A DNA stretch of 64,000 bases from Chloranthus sessilifolius (Eukaryota > Streptophyta > Magnoliopsida > Chloranthales > Chloranthaceae), in the NCBI GenBank assembly GCA_021018995.1, contig CM037588.1, positions 141,977,725 to 142,041,724 of the forward strand. Reading direction: 5' to 3'. Both the position numbers and the translations under genes were made by a program. Shown piece after piece: positions 22,101 through 33,281 of the stretch (positions within the stretch are counted from its first letter, which is position 1; each line of letters begins with the position of its first letter). The notes under the pieces were generated by a model that ran no database searches, was not told the DNA's origin, and saw only the letters and a list, made by a program, of their open reading frames with translations.

Positions 22101-23300
22101 GATCCCTATCAACATATAAGAGATTTTATAGAACTTTTCACCATGTTATAATTTTCAGCAACTAATGATGAGATCGTTAAATTACGGTTGTTTCCCTTTT
22201 CTCTCAAGGATAGACCGAAAGCGTGGCTGATCTCATTGCACGCTAAAAGTATTACCACTTGGGATGGATTACAGCCTAAATTCTTGGACGAGTACTTTCC
22301 GATTGGTAACACCAATCAAATTCTCTAGGCAATTCAAGACTTCAGGTAATTGCCTGGAAAATTATTTCATGACAGTTGGGAGTGCATGAAGGATTTATTG
22401 AAAAAATATCCTCATCATGACATGTCGAACTAATCTACTGCGCAAAATTTCTATCAAGGATTGGCTGAGACCAATCAGTCTACGGTTGATGCCTTAAGTG
22501 GAGGAGCCTTCATGGTCAAGAATGGCCAACAATCCTGGAATTTGCTTGAGAACTGGTCGACAATTCAAAGTAGAAACAGGCCTTACTTAGATCTGCTCCG
22601 GATGTCATTCGCCACACTCCTCTTGCTAGGGATGGCCTTTATGATGTTAGTAAAGATAAAGTAAAGAAGGAGGCTGACATTGATGTCAAGGTTGCAGCCC
22701 TGGAACAGAAAATTATAACATTAATGACTGCCAAACCTAGCACCCTGGAAAGACTTGTAGTAGTCTGCAATTTGCCAGAGCTTAACCCATGTTATACCTG
22801 AATGCCCAACTGCGCCATTTTACTCGGATGCAGTGGAAAAAGAACAAGTCATGGCATTTCAAAGGGAAGATTACGGCAATGCATATAACCCGTCGTGGAG
22901 GAATCACCCAGGATTTAATTATGGTTCCACGAGTGGAGCACAATCAGAACCATCGGTTATGCAGCCATGATATCCCCCTGCCAATGTGTTCCACTAGAGA
23001 CCACCAATGTAAACCGCGCAACCGGTGATTGGTCCACAGAGCAATGTACCTAATGCTACAATTGTCCAAATCCTTCGGGACCTACAACAGCAGTCGCATC
23101 AACATTCGAGAGACTTAACACAACTTACTCAATTTTCCAGAGTATTACATTCGCATACTCAGTCCATCACAAAGTTGGAGGGCCAGATTGGTTAATTAGT
23201 TTTGCATATGGCAAAGAGAGGAAGTGGCCAATTGCCTACACAACCTGTTAATAATTCGAGAGGAAAAGTATTTTTAGGAGAGACATCCGCTCCCACTAAT
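22101..23300 (+). pseudogene. gag: gag of element B, 3' piece
   Basis: After the gatcc duplication the frame reads DPYQHIRDFIELFT, then RLFPFSLKDRPKAWLISL and W.GLQPKFLDEYFP, all classic Athila Gag motifs. Further on a frame reads FYQGLAETNQSTVDALSGGAFMVK, the usual FY.GL..T.R..VD...GG box, and KLEGQIG near 23180. Stops (22327, 22432 and others) and shifts break it. The sequence stops resembling Athila at about 23300, before protease, so pol was deleted or never followed. Confidence 0.85.
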
Positions 23301-23926
23301 CTAAATTGAACTCCTCGAAGACCTGTCGAGCTACCAACTCATCCGTAGCACCCTTTGTAAAATATATAAATGATTTATTTTCTTGTTTCGAAACTTCTGG
23401 AAATACATTACAATTCAAAATCATAGTAAAATATGATTGTCGTAATGTATCTGCCATTGTATATTATTACGAGCGACCGCATGGATTTATGTGCGTCCGT
23501 AACCCTTATAGAAAGAAAATCATAGTGATTACAATTTGGTTTGTACGAGAGTTTGATTTATCGAGATTAAGGCCTACTTATTCGAGAGAGAATACCCTGA
23601 CCCCATTTTCGAACTCTCCAACTAACTTTCCTTCTTTTCTTCTTTTCAAACTCTCTAGCTAACTCTCCTTCTTTTCCCTCCATTTTCAAAACTTCCTTTT
23701 CCTCACCCAACCATTTTCTTTATTATACCTACCTTGTATTTTCCCCTCTCTCCGAGAAAACCTATCTATGTTCCATCTCCTATCTTAAGATTAGGGTTTG
23801 GGGATTCTCAACAAGCAAGGTAACGATTTTCATTCTCAATCAGATCGGTTTCCTTTAGCGATTTTGATTCATATTTTATGGAATATTGATTGATGTCCCT
23901 TTACTTTCGTAGGACACGAATAGAGC
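23301..23926 (+). other. Leader-like region upstream of accessory ORF H
   Basis: No gene seen in 23301-23700. A TATA-like tttattatac is at 23719-23728. A pyrimidine-rich leader follows, with a likely small intron at 23820-23912 (gcaag|gtaacg ... ttcgtag|gac, 93 bp). The 118-aa frame at 23306-23662 has no motif. I do not see a clear palindrome array here, unlike in F and G. Confidence 0.5.
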
Positions 23927-24057
23927 ATGCCGAGAAAAAAAATAGCAAGGAAAAGGAACGAAGAAGAAAATTAAGGTAACAATTCTGATCATACTCCACT
24001 CCTAAAGCACAACACACAGGCGACTGCCCTGATTGCTAAATCCCAAAGTGCACCGCC

Positions 24058-24089
<32 letters not shown>

Positions 24090-25133
24090 AAAAAAAAAAG
24101 AAATAAAAGTCTTCTAGGGTAGTTATCCGAGAACTACCCGAAGGGAGGCTGGAAATTGTGGAAGAAACCACGTTTGCCTCTGAAAAGGGCACATTAGCAG
24201 ACAAAGGCAAAAAGACTGCATCCTCCGATAAATCGTTAGATCAGCCCCCTTCCACAATGAAACACCATATTGTGGGGGCCAAGGTCACAGTGGATGTTGC
24301 CTTTTGGAAAAATGAGGATATCAGTGAAGCTGCCATCAAATACTTCAAAGAGGCCAGGCTTAATTATTTTCTAAAACCTGGAGTGACACCAGTCTACCCT
24401 AAACTAGGGAAGTTGTTCTATAGAAGGATGACCAATAATAGCAGCAAGGATCAATTCCCAATGCTCTCAACCATCATAGATGGTTTGACTATTCAATTGA
24501 CAAGGAGCATGATTGTTGGTGTTCTGACTACACCTCTCGAGAGACTAGAGTGGCTCACTAATAATCCGGAAGCCAATTTGTTAAGATTACCACCTCCGAG
24601 TCTCCCAGATTTTGCAAACATGGTGACAATACTGTTGGGTAAACCATCGAAAGACATTAAAATTTATGAGAAAAGATCTGGAGAATAGTAGCTTGTCACT
24701 CCATTTCTTGGATGTCTTGATCTATAAAACCATCCACTCTACTTGTCATAGAACGGAGAGAAGATTCCTTTTTTTAAAAGTCCTTTATCATATGGCTAGC
24801 CGAGTTTGGTTCAATGTACCCTCTTACTTCTTGGAGGAAATGGATGTTGTCAGAGCAAAGTTGAATAAATCAAAGTATGAGAAGTACAAGCTGGACCTTA
24901 CTTTTGGGGGCCTGATTACCAACATCCTCATGAATTTGGGGTACCAACTAGAATCATACAAAAAAGTCCTTAAAAAGCAAGAGGAGGACCTTACTATTGT
25001 ATCCTACAAAAGGACTTTGAATCCAACAACTAGAAAAAAGAGGGCTCCCACTCTTTCCACAGGCAGAGCATCTTCGCTAAATCCGCTCCTAAATTCGTCC
25101 TGCAATCCGAAGAACTTCTTATCTTCTTCTTAA
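23927..25133 (+). pseudogene. Accessory ORF H, diverged relative of the F/G accessory proteins
   Basis: A basic start MPRKKIARKRNEEEN is at 23927. After a C23/A10 homopolymer break, a 176-aa frame (24158-24688) and then a 155-aa frame (24666-25133) follow. The middle reads AAIKYFKEARLNYFLKPGVT, YPKLGKLFYRRM and TRSMIVGVLTTPLERLEW, which lines up with NYLNNAGLGNLLKPIRGS, YPRLVRLFYHGL and TRRHIHEVLKCYLDF of the F protein; the second frame (HMASRVWFNVPSYFLEEMD, GGLITNILMNLG) matches the YSAFCGRWFDAT and YACLISNMLECYS parts. This type is often labelled putative plant transposon protein. Function is unknown. It sits just before the truncated D LTR, so its parent element is uncertain. Confidence 0.6.
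24056..24088 (+). repeat. C23 run followed by A10
   Basis: Twenty-three C then ten A, another C and more A. It lies in the coding part of H and breaks its frame. Length may be unreliable in the assembly. Confidence 0.9.
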
Positions 25134-25539
25134 AAGCCTTCTTCGATTGGTTGTCACAGAAACGTGCTAATTTGGCACGATTTTGATCCGTACAAGCGAA
25201 AAGAACCCCCAAACGCTCTTTGTCCTTCACTTTGAAAATTCGTTGATTCGTCTCGATTCGTTGTCGCTACGTGAGAGAATCATGAAGAGTGTTGTGTGCT
25301 TTAGTCGATTCGAGCTCCGACATCATTGACTTGAGCTCTGGTTGATTGCAGAGGAAAAAAAAAGGGTTTTCAACTGTTCGACGAATGCGAAGTGTAATCC
25401 GATGGATACGATTGTCGATCTAAAGAGGTAATTATAGTCAGTTTTATGATGTGTGAAAAAATTGAAAATTTTGGAGGATTTGTGGTTCAAAAAGTGAGCA
25501 ACTGGGCTTTGAACAAAAAGAGATAAATGAACTGAGCTG

Positions 25540-25740
25540 AGCAGGCGAATTGTACCTCACCCTGACGAGTTTGCTTCAGAAAGCCTCGCCCGGGCGAGAT
25601 GCACACTCATTTTTAGGCCAAAATTTTATTGGCAGAACTCGCCTGGGCAAGTTGGTGTGTGTGGCATGACTCGCCTTGGCAACTTTGGTACTTGCCTAGG
25701 CGACCTTCTCAGATTGGGCAAGGTCTCATATTTGCAAAAT
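25540..25740. repeat. CTCGCCCGGGCGAG palindromes in the D LTR
   Basis: A perfect 14-bp palindrome lies at 25585-25598, with variants ctcgcctgggcaag, ctcgccttggcaa, ttgcctaggcgac and gggcaaggtc around it. They occupy the same place, just after the leader donor, as the TCGATTAATCGA array of F. Confidence 0.8.
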
Positions 25741-26079
25741 TTTGACTCATTTTTGGCCATCAGTTAGTAACACCATGTTTCTACCTTATGTTTGATAGAT
25801 TTGCGAGTCGGGAACGTTCACGAAGGGCTCCGCAAATTTCTTTTGCCTTCGCAAAGTTGTAAACCAACGGTGGGGAATATTAAATACTAATTGTCATTTT
25901 ATTTAAAATCATACATGCTTTGATTTGATTGTAAAGAACGTTCATCGTGTACTTGCAATTTATTCGAATTCATCGATTTTCTAATCTATTGCTAGTTGTG
26001 ATTCGAATCATGGATTTTGAAATTGGTACAAGTACAAAGAGATACTTTGAAATAGTTTTCAGTACTAGCATATTTGAAA

Positions 26080-26550
26080 CTAACCGTTTAGTTATAGATA
26101 ATTCAAACAATATTTAACTATATATATTATCCAAACAGCTTAACCATGTAGTATTCCGACTGTTTAGCTATATGATAATCACGGTATATTATTCTGATAG
26201 GCTAGCTATATGATAATCACTATGTCAGCATCAGGCATCAGTTATCAGCATTGTCAGTGATGAATAGTTTGCATCGTTATCTGCTCTTCAATTTAGCTAT
26301 AACGTATCCGCATTAATTATCTACATCAGTGATTCAAAGAATTCAGCATCCTAGTTATAATGTATCCACATTCAGTCAAGTAATCAGTCAATGGTCAATG
26401 CATTCAGTCATCAGCTATATATGATGCACAACTTAGCTATATATTATTCAGACAGCTTAGCTATATATTATTCAAACAATTTAGCTATATATTACTCAGA
26501 TAGCTTAGTTATACATTGTGCAGACAAGCTTAGCTATATATTATCAAATC
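26080..26550 (+). repeat. TTTAGCTATATATTATTCAGACA-type tandem repeats
   Basis: Clear units of about 24 bp run from 26430 to 26545 (cttagctatatattattcag); looser ones extend back to about 26090. All lie in the D LTR. Confidence 0.8.
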
Positions 26551-27086
26551 TTTGTAAAATGTATCGAACTATGTTTTGAAAAGTTTGTTTAAATTTTTTT
26601 TAAATTTCAGTCACTGAATCTATGCTTAGTGTTGATTGAATGTTAATTGATATTAAATATTTGCCACTAAGCTTCGACTGTTAGCTCACCCCGACTATAC
26701 TTCACAGGACTGCTTTTGATCATCAAGACGCAGAGTTAGACGTGGATCCTGAGTTTGTAGTGAATGAGGAGGACCTTTTGCCTAAGGATTTTTATCCCTA
26801 GTTTGGCATCCTGGTGAGAATTTTGATTGTTTAGTGGTTTAAGCTTGATACACCCACTAGTACAGTAATATATAGATAATTTGTGCCACTGCTTAGGTGA
26901 CGGTCAGCCATCATCGGTGGTTTTAAATTTTGTTTAGTCTTCTGTATAAATGAAGTCTCATTATGATTTGTGTTTATGCTTTGAGTTTTGAATTGTATGG
27001 ATGTGTTGAGTACCATGATAGTCTGGCTTTCCCCGAATTCCACATGCGTTTTCCTCGAGATCCATGCAGGAAACTCCTATTATAGT

Positions 27087-27100
27087 TGGTATCAAAGCCT
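27087..27100 (+). promoter_or_regulatory. Primer-binding site of element D
   Basis: TGGTATCAAAGCCT, close to the tRNA-Met site TGGTATCAGAGC used by chromoviruses. Confidence 0.85.
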
Positions 27101-27262
27101 CTCTAGATCCAATGCGAGTCAACCGTGCCACCCTGTGTCACAATTGATATCAGCAGTATGGCAGTAGACTCTATTAGAACATAAGTTCGGTTCATACGGG
27201 AACATTCCTGAACATGTGTGAACACTTCTTATGAAACTTTTGTTTCATCATAATAGGTTGAT

Positions 27263-28480
27263 ATGGCCCCACACGGTAGGCCAAAATTCGTATGTCACAG
27301 AGGCACCCCGAGTGGCGATGGAATGTCAGGTGGTGAAGGAATCACCACGGGAGCAAATAATATTCCCTTCGGTGGAACAATTAATATTCCCTTGGGAGGA
27401 GAAAACAACGACCAGCGGACGGGGCAGTTGTTAGAAACAATGGTCAATACAATGACTTAGCTTGTTGCTAGACGTCCACCTTGTAGATTTCAAGAATTCA
27501 GAAGACTGAATCCCCCAAGTTTCTACGGTCAGGCTGATCTGGTAGAAGCGGAAGAATGGTTAACCCAAGTCGAGAAGCTCCTGCATGTGCTTCGGTGTAC
27601 AAAAGAGGACAAGGTCAATTGGGCCTCTTTCCAGTTGGGAGAATTAGCAGGCGCGTGATTTAAATCAGCTGAGCGGACCAGGCTACAGGAGACTCTGAGT
27701 ATTCCACGGACCTGGGGTCGCTTTGTAGAGAAATTTAATGAGAAGTACATCCCGAAAGCAATTTGGAATCAGTGGGAATTGTAGTTTATATCGCTGGAAC
27801 AGGGCTAGATGTCTATGAACGAATACGAAGCTGAGTTCACGAGACTTTCTAAGTTCGCTCTGTAGCACCTTACGACGGAACTTATGAAGGCGAAAAAGTT
27901 TGAGCAAGGTTTGAAGCCTATGATACAAGAGAAGCTTTCCTTATTTTCGTTAGAAACCTATGTCGAGGTCATGAATATGGCCCTTATAGCTGAGAAGGAC
28001 ATTGAGAAAATGTACCATAGGAGAGAACTGCAGAATAGGGGTCAATTTACACGACCACATTCATATGCTTCAGATCAGTCTAGCAAGAGGCCAACGTTCT
28101 CAAGGCTAGTACTGTCTCAGCCTACCTAGTCTAGTTCTTTGAGACCGCCTGCTCAGACTAGATATTCACGACCGTTGACTCAGGCTGAATCCTCAAGGCC
28201 ACCTACATATGCACCTACAAAGTCTTTTCATTCGTTAAATCCCACTGATACACTTTAGTCACGAAGTCAGCCGACTTCGTGTGCCACATCATCTGTACCG
28301 AGAGAGTTGTGCTCGAGATGTGGGGAAGCCGCATAAAATAGAAGAATGTAGTTGGACAATAAGAGCATGCTTCCGATGTGGTAAGATGGGACATCGGATA
28401 AGTGACTGTCCCGAGAGAAGTAAAGAAGGAACGACGTCAGTGACACCAATATGCTCATGCATCCAACGAGGTCATTCAAG
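27263..28480 (+). pseudogene. gag: gag of element D, degenerate
   Basis: ATG at 27263 gives MAPHGRPKF, a typical short basic start. The capsid part reads LNPPSFYGQADLVEAEEWL, ETLSIPRTWGRFVEKFNEKYIP and KAKKFEQGLKP in one frame with several stops (near 27458, 27656, 27782, 27863). The zinc knuckle CFRCGKMGHRISDC (28371-28412) keeps the CX2CX4HX4C pattern for RNA binding, in a shifted frame. The last codons reach a conserved VIQ|G where the putative intron starts. Gag would package element RNA in the cytoplasm. Stops make it inactive. Confidence 0.88.
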
Positions 28481-28607
28481 GTATGCATTACCTTATGATT
28501 CAAAGATGGTCAATTCCTTTCAATATGAATATTCTTGGAATTTTCAATGGATTTAGATTGTTGCATGCTTGCGTGCTACATCATTGTGCCTTATTTATTA
28601 ATCATAG
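28481..28607 (+). other. Putative gag-protease intron of element D
   Basis: attcaag|gtatgc ... aatcatag|gtatc, 127 bp, T-rich with a ttattaat branch-point-like word near the 3' end. Splicing joins VIQ to G in phase 1 and leads into the protease frame. Reading through reaches a TAA within about 15 codons after the segment. Element F has an intron at the same codon. Confidence 0.7.
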
Positions 28608-29029
28608 GTATCTTACAGTTGTACCAAGAATGCGATGTCTGTCAACATAAGGCACGAGTCTTAGTCGATCCAGACTCTACTCATTCTTTCATAACTCCTC
28701 AATTCGCGCCAGAATTAAGTATTACCCCTGAAGCTTTAGACTTCATTCTCGTAGTGTCAGACCCTACGGGAAATACAGTGATTACTGACACGATTTGTCG
28801 ATCGGTTGTTGATCCAATTGACGATTTTGAAATGATAGTTGATCTCATTCTGTTGGACATGCAAGGATTCTATGTGATCCTTGGCATGGATTGGATATCC
28901 GCTTACCATGCAAGCGCTGATTGCCTTCAAAAAGTGATAGTTTTCTGCCCATCAAAAGGAAAATCCTTCCTATTTCACGATATTAAGTCCATTGTAGCAC
29001 CATTTATTTTTGTTGTCCGAGACGAATGA
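28608..29029 (+). pseudogene. pro: Protease of element D
   Basis: The frame reads ARVLVDPDSTHSFITPQFA and later LLDMQGFYVILGMDWISAY, the flap-to-end motifs of chromovirus aspartic protease, which cuts Gag-Pol. The catalytic triplet is DPD where DSG or DPG is usual, so the Gly is lost. About 30 residues of linker precede it, directly after the putative intron. The frame is open for 140 codons to 29029, then a TGA. It is followed by a connecting stretch VCEFSDVFPDEL near 29115. Confidence 0.8.
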
Positions 29030-29129
29030 CTGATGAGAAATGGTTGTAGTACTTATTCGCATTCATCCGAGAGCAACGGGAAGAGAAGAATAATAGTACT
29101 GGCATCCCCGTTGTGTGTGAGTTTTCGGA

Positions 29130-29990
29130 TGTGTTTCCTGACGAATTGTTAGGATCAAAGCAAAATTAGCACATACGTAACTGAACGAAGTACAATGATG
29201 AAACCGTGTCCAAAGCATCAGACGTATGGCTCCAGTAGAACTGAAAGAATTGAAAGAGCAATTGCAAGAACTGTTAGATAAAGGGTTTATCCGACCCAGT
29301 GTTTCTCCTTGGGGAGCACCGATTTTGTTTGTTAAGAAGAAGGATGGTTCGATGAGGTTATGCATCGACTATCGTCAATTGAATAAGCTGACTATTAAGA
29401 ACCGATATCCACTTCCAAGAATTGATAACCTTTTTTATCAATTGCAATGTGCGAAGTTCTTTTTGAAGATAGACCTAAGATCAGGCTACCATCAGTTGAA
29501 GTCGTCTCGAAAATAGCATTTCGGACCAGATACGGACATTATGAATTCTTAGTGATGCCCTTTAGTCTGACTAATGCTCCGACATCGTTCTTGGATCTCA
29601 TGAGCAGAGTATTCAAACCACACTTGGATACATGTGTAGTCGTCTTTGTGGATGATATTCTCATCTACTCGAAATCACGTGAAGAGCACGAGAAGCAGTT
29701 ACGAATCGCTCTGCAGACACTTTGCAATCTTTAATTTTTTGCAAAGTTGAGTAAGTGTGAGTTCTGATTGGAACAGGTAAGTTTCTTAGGACACGTGATC
29801 TTTGAAATTGGCATAGTAGTCGATCCGGCAAAGATCGAAGCCATTGTGCAATGGGAGCAACCAAAGACTGTGACTGAAATTCGTAGTTTCCTCGGTCTGG
29901 CTAGATATTATAGAAGATTTGTTGAAGGTTTCTCTAAGATTTAAGGGCCGCTTACATAACTCATGAAAAAGAATGCAAAGTTGGAGTAGA
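29130..29990 (+). pseudogene. RT: Reverse transcriptase of element D
   Basis: Frames at 29226-29516 and 29447-29734 give [49 protein letters not shown] and, after a shift near 29500, [24 protein letters not shown] and [19 protein letters not shown] is the catalytic box. A TAA at 29733 and a TGA inside CEF*LEQ break the thumb, which then reads VSFLGHVI and [16 protein letters not shown]. It converts RNA to cDNA in active relatives. Here frameshift and stops make it dead. Confidence 0.9.
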
Positions 29991-29999
29991 CTGAGCAGT

Positions 30000-30420
30000 G
30001 TGAAAGGAGCTTTCAGGAGCTCAAGGGCAAGCTTACCTCGGCACTAGTGCTTGCCATACCATCAGGCAGTGGTGAATTCATGGAGTTCAGTGACGCGTCA
30101 CACAGTGAATTAGGCTATGTGTTAAATCAAAATGAAAGGGTTATCACATACGGTTCGCAAGCAACAATTGAAGGACTAGGAGAAAAATTACCCAACCCAT
30201 GATCTCAAACTGGCAGTGGTAATTTTTTCTTTCAAAATTTGGCGGCATTATCTTTACGGAGAAATATTCAAAATCTTCACCGATCACAAAAGCCTTAAGT
30301 ACCTTTTTACTCAGAAGGACTTGAATATGAGGCAAAGAAGATGAATGGAATTCCTGAAAGACTGATTGCACCATCCAATACCACCCTAGTAAAGCGAACG
30401 TCGTAGCAGACATGTTGAGT
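30000..30420 (+). pseudogene. RH: RNase H of element D
   Basis: Readable pieces in changing frames are SGEFMEFSDASHSELGYVLNQ (first catalytic Asp) near 30070-30130, a HDL-like box near 30200 and TDHKSL-like text near 30280 with YHP..A near 30380 leading to a VADMLSRK-type end at 30400-30425. At least three shifts lie between. It lies between RT and integrase as in all Ty3/gypsy elements. Confidence 0.78.
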
Positions 30421-31558
30421 CGTAAGACATCAGCTCAAGTATCAAGTTTCGCTCTGAAGACTCATAGATGGAAATTGTTCGAAGGCATTGCCTTGTATAA
30501 TACGAAGATCGAGGCAATAGATTCAGGAGCCTTGATAGCTAACATTGTCATCAAGACAATGATTTTTTATAACATTGGCGAACTTCAAATGAAAGATACA
30601 GAGCTTGCAGGAATCAAGGAGGGTGTGATTGAGGACACTGAACCCGAGTTCTCCATCAGAGAAGATGAGGCCTTATTATTCAGAGGTCGTTTGTGTATTC
30701 CGAGAGATGACACTCTTCGACATACAATCCAGAAGAGGCTCATAAATTAAAGTACGCTATACATCTTGGTACTACCAAGATGTACCGGGTTCTGAGACAG
30801 AATTTTTGGTGGAGAGGTTTAAAGAAAGAAGTTGTCAAGTATGTGGCTAAGTGTTTGATCTGTCAGCAAGTGAAAGTAGATCATCAGAATCCATTGGGTT
30901 TATTACGACCTTCGCCAATACCCCAGTGAAAATGGGAATCGATATCCATGGACTTCATCCTTGGATTGCCAAAGGCAGTGAAAGGACACAATGTCATTTG
31001 GGTTGTTGTGGATTGCTTAATGAAATCAGATCACTTTCTGCCGTATTGCACAAGGTATACAGCGAACAAGCTTGCGAAGATATATCTTAAAGAGATTGTC
31101 CGAGTACATGATATTCCGACAAGTATCATTTCAGACAGAGATCCGTTGTATGCGTCACTGTTCTAGCAACGATTTCACGATGGAATGGGTTCCCGATTAG
31201 ATTTCAGTTCAACATTTCACCCATAGATAGATGGACAAACATAAAGGGTGAACCAGAAGACATGCCCTAGGATTGCATGTTAGATTTTTAAGGATCATGG
31301 GATGAACATTTACCCTTGATCGAATTCACGTATAACAACAGTTATCAAACAAGTATCGGCATGGCCCCCTATGAAGCATTATACGGTCGGAGATGTAAAT
31401 CTCCACTTAACTAGGAGGAAATTGGAGAAAAGTTAGTTTTGGGTCCTACGATCGTTGAGAACGTGAATAGAGCCATTGGACTGATTTGCGAAAGGTTAAA
31501 GATTGCTCAAAGTCGACCGAAGAGCTATGTTGATCTTAAAAGGATGACCGTTGAGTTT
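30412..31558 (+). pseudogene. INT: Integrase core of element D
   Basis: A 112-aa frame (30412-30750) holds the linker and LFRGRLCIPRDD. Then in shifted frames: the zinc region with a [11 protein letters not shown] box near 30855, MDFILGLPKAVKGHNVIWVVVD at 30948 with the first catalytic Asp, IISDRDPLYAS near 31125 with the second, and a degenerate GQT..VNQ-like segment at about 31230. A TAG at 31165 and others interrupt it. The ...RMTVEF end is followed by an 83-bp foreign insert (31559-31641). Confidence 0.85.
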
Positions 31559-31641
31559 TAGGTAAACTCGATCAAATCGTTCAATTAAATTTTCCGTCAT
31601 CGATATTATCAATAAACAATACTGATCCAATATGTTCATTT
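31559..31641 (+). repeat. 83-bp insertion in D integrase
   Basis: By comparison with F ([13 protein letters not shown]), D should run from VEF directly into Q.GDNVLIKV. Instead 83 bp of AT-rich text intervene between 31558 and 31642. No clear duplication flanks it. Confidence 0.65.
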
Positions 31642-31986
31642 CAAACTGGAGATAACGTCTTAATTAAAGTTTTGCCTACTAAGGATGCAATGCGATTCGA
31701 GAGACGTGGAAAGTTAAGTCCACGTCACATAGGACTGTTTGAAATATTGGGCAAAGTGGGAGAAGGTGCGTACCGCCTTGCTCTTCCACCGCCATTTCCT
31801 GATATGCACAACGTATTCCATGTATCTATGCTAAGAAGATACATCAAAGATCCGACTCATATTCTGGATTATCAACCGATCGAACTTCAAGAGGACCTGG
31901 CAGTAAAAGAAGAATTAGTTTCGAACCTCGATCAGAAAGAACAAGTCCTACGAACCAAGCGAATCCCATTGGTCCTCGTAAAATGA
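31642..31986 (+). pseudogene. INT: Integrase C-terminus and chromodomain-like tail of D, first part
   Basis: The frame reads RGKLSPRHIGLFEILGKVGEGAYRLALPP, the GPY/F-type module (here GLF), then MHNVFHVSMLRRY and EQVLRTKRIPLVLVK. A TGA at 31984-31986 replaces the Trp of the VKW motif at the start of the chromodomain-like tail of Tekay integrases. The tail continues K.NHSSEE up to the E insertion. After E, at 51566, it resumes with ATCERESDIRDAYPHLFE and ends at 51621. Such tails are thought to guide insertion to heterochromatin. Confidence 0.88.
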
Positions 31987-32003
31987 AAGAATCATTCATC
32001 AGA

Positions 32004-32008
32004 AGAAG
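32004..32008. repeat. Target-site duplication of element E, left copy
   Basis: agaag, repeated exactly at 51561-51565. Removing E and one copy restores the D reading frame. Confidence 0.92.
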
Positions 32009-32984
32009 TGATCGATTTTAAATGTAACCCTTGCAAGTGCACAAGATCTATTGCAGTATGGCAAGAACAAGGGTGTCGAACCCACAGGGAAATCTTGAAT
32101 TTTAATTAATTCTTTCAGAGATTTAAAAACGTCCCTAAGGAAGTACCAAAGGGCAGATTCAATTTTACCAAAATTTATCACACTTTTCCTAAATACAGAA
32201 AAATAAATTAATCTAAACAACTAATTACCGATGAATCTAAAATAATAATTAAATGAGATCAAGGAATATGCTACCCCAGATTTGTACCCCTTTTCTACCA
32301 TTAAAACCCACAGTTTCATTAAAGCATCATTCACACCATCATTCAGCTATAGAGATGATTCGTAATAAAATATGATCATCAATCCAGCATACCCTATCTA
32401 AAAACTATGACTCAAATTTATCATCATTGCGGTATGAGTCATATAAGAAGCATAAGCGTATCTCATGATGTTTAGATCACAACAAGAATACATAATCGCT
32501 TTGCCTAGATCACAGTCCGATCTAGCGATTATAGCCGTTGATACGCAATCAACTCATAACAAGCATTCAATATATTTTTAATAACACAAACTTTTAGCAA
32601 AACGATTCCATGATGACAATAAATCGACTATGGTATTAATCATAAATAAGGGTACTTATCTGGGGATCGCATCTTCCCCGATCTACTGATTTAGCCGCTC
32701 ATCTTTGGTGTATGATCTCCTTGTTCATTCAAAGTCATTCCTCTTTTTATTTCTTCCAAAGATCTTTGTTTATAATGCCTTTTCCTAAATACAATCTATG
32801 TTTTCATTAACGTAAAGGAAAAACAATACAAATCCTAGGTACAATCTACCCAGATGGAACCCTAGAAGAAGGAGAAAGAAGAACTCTTGAAAAGATGCCA
32901 AGAGGAGCCTAAAACCAAAAATAATAATAATGAATAATAATCTTCTAAAAAATTCTCTCCAAAAACTCTAAAAAAAGAAAAGCC

Positions 32985-33165
32985 AAAACTAACTCTCTAA
33001 TTATCTATCTCTAATTCCCATCTCTAATTATCTATCTCTAATTCCTATCTCTAATTATCTATCTCTAATTTCTTAGCTCTAATTTTTATCTCTCATCCCT
33101 CTTTCTAATTCTTTCCTCTAATTCCTATCTCTAATTTCTATCTCTAATTTTTATCTCTCATCCCT
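32985..33165. repeat. (TATCTCTAATT)n minisatellite in the E LTR
   Basis: Roughly a dozen 11-16 bp units such as tctaattatctatctctaattcc. The 5' LTR has a shorter version at 50915-51060, so copy number changed since insertion. Confidence 0.85.
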
Positions 33166-33242
33166 CCTTTTCGAAGTGTTTGATCCACTTTAAATAGAGT
33201 CAAAGTTTCCCAGCCACAGAGGTGTTTCAACTCGAAAATTTA

Positions 33243-33281
33243 GGGTCGATTAATTGACCCAATAGGGTCGATGCCTCGACC
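33243..33281. repeat. GGGTCGATTAATTGACCC palindromes in the E LTR
   Basis: An 18-bp near-perfect palindrome at 33243-33260 and ggtcgatgcctcgacc at 33266-33281. In the minus reading they lie about 50 bp upstream of the TATA-like box. The 5' LTR keeps them at about 51138-51177. Confidence 0.85.

Larger units (their letters stand above)
6775..23300 (+). mobile_element. Element B: truncated Athila-like retrotransposon, host of A and I
   Basis: The left piece (6775-6794, ggaattagaagtccg) continues after element A at 19095. Joined at the ctatc duplication, it matches the LTR of element C (complement of about 53010-53050: gaattagaagt, then gagaagattg). The LTR ends at 20021, a tRNA-Asp-type primer site follows at 20029, and a degenerate gag runs from 20278 to about 23300, split by solo LTR I. 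No pol or 3' LTR is seen. Compared with C, the first several hundred bp of the LTR (U3) are missing. Confidence 0.75.
25428..26707 (+). other. Likely leader intron in the D LTR
   Basis: Donor aaagag|gtaatt at 25428 and acceptor tacttcacag|gac at 26707. The F LTR has the same arrangement (37985-39576), and the two acceptor contexts are homologous. The intron would remove the palindromes and tandem repeats from the RNA while keeping the primer site. Confidence 0.5.
25134..27084 (+). mobile_element. 5' LTR of element D, lacking U3
   Basis: The end is fixed by the primer site at 27087. The text TTAGCTCACCCC-GACTATAC-TTCACAGG near 26690-26708 matches F LTR text at 39548-39577. The LTR start seen in the 3' LTR (TGTAATGACCCAAAATTTAG) is absent here, so the left part is deleted and joins H at about 25134. 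It contains palindromes (25540-25740) and AT-rich repeats (26080-26550). Confidence 0.7.

Noticed and set aside
23306..23662. 118-aa frame upstream of H as a gene
   Set aside because: No motif or codon pattern; it lies in AT-rich DNA just before a TATA-like box.
25000..27084. Complete D 5' LTR
   Set aside because: The start of the 3' LTR (TGTAATGACCC) could not be found anywhere upstream, so the LTR is truncated.
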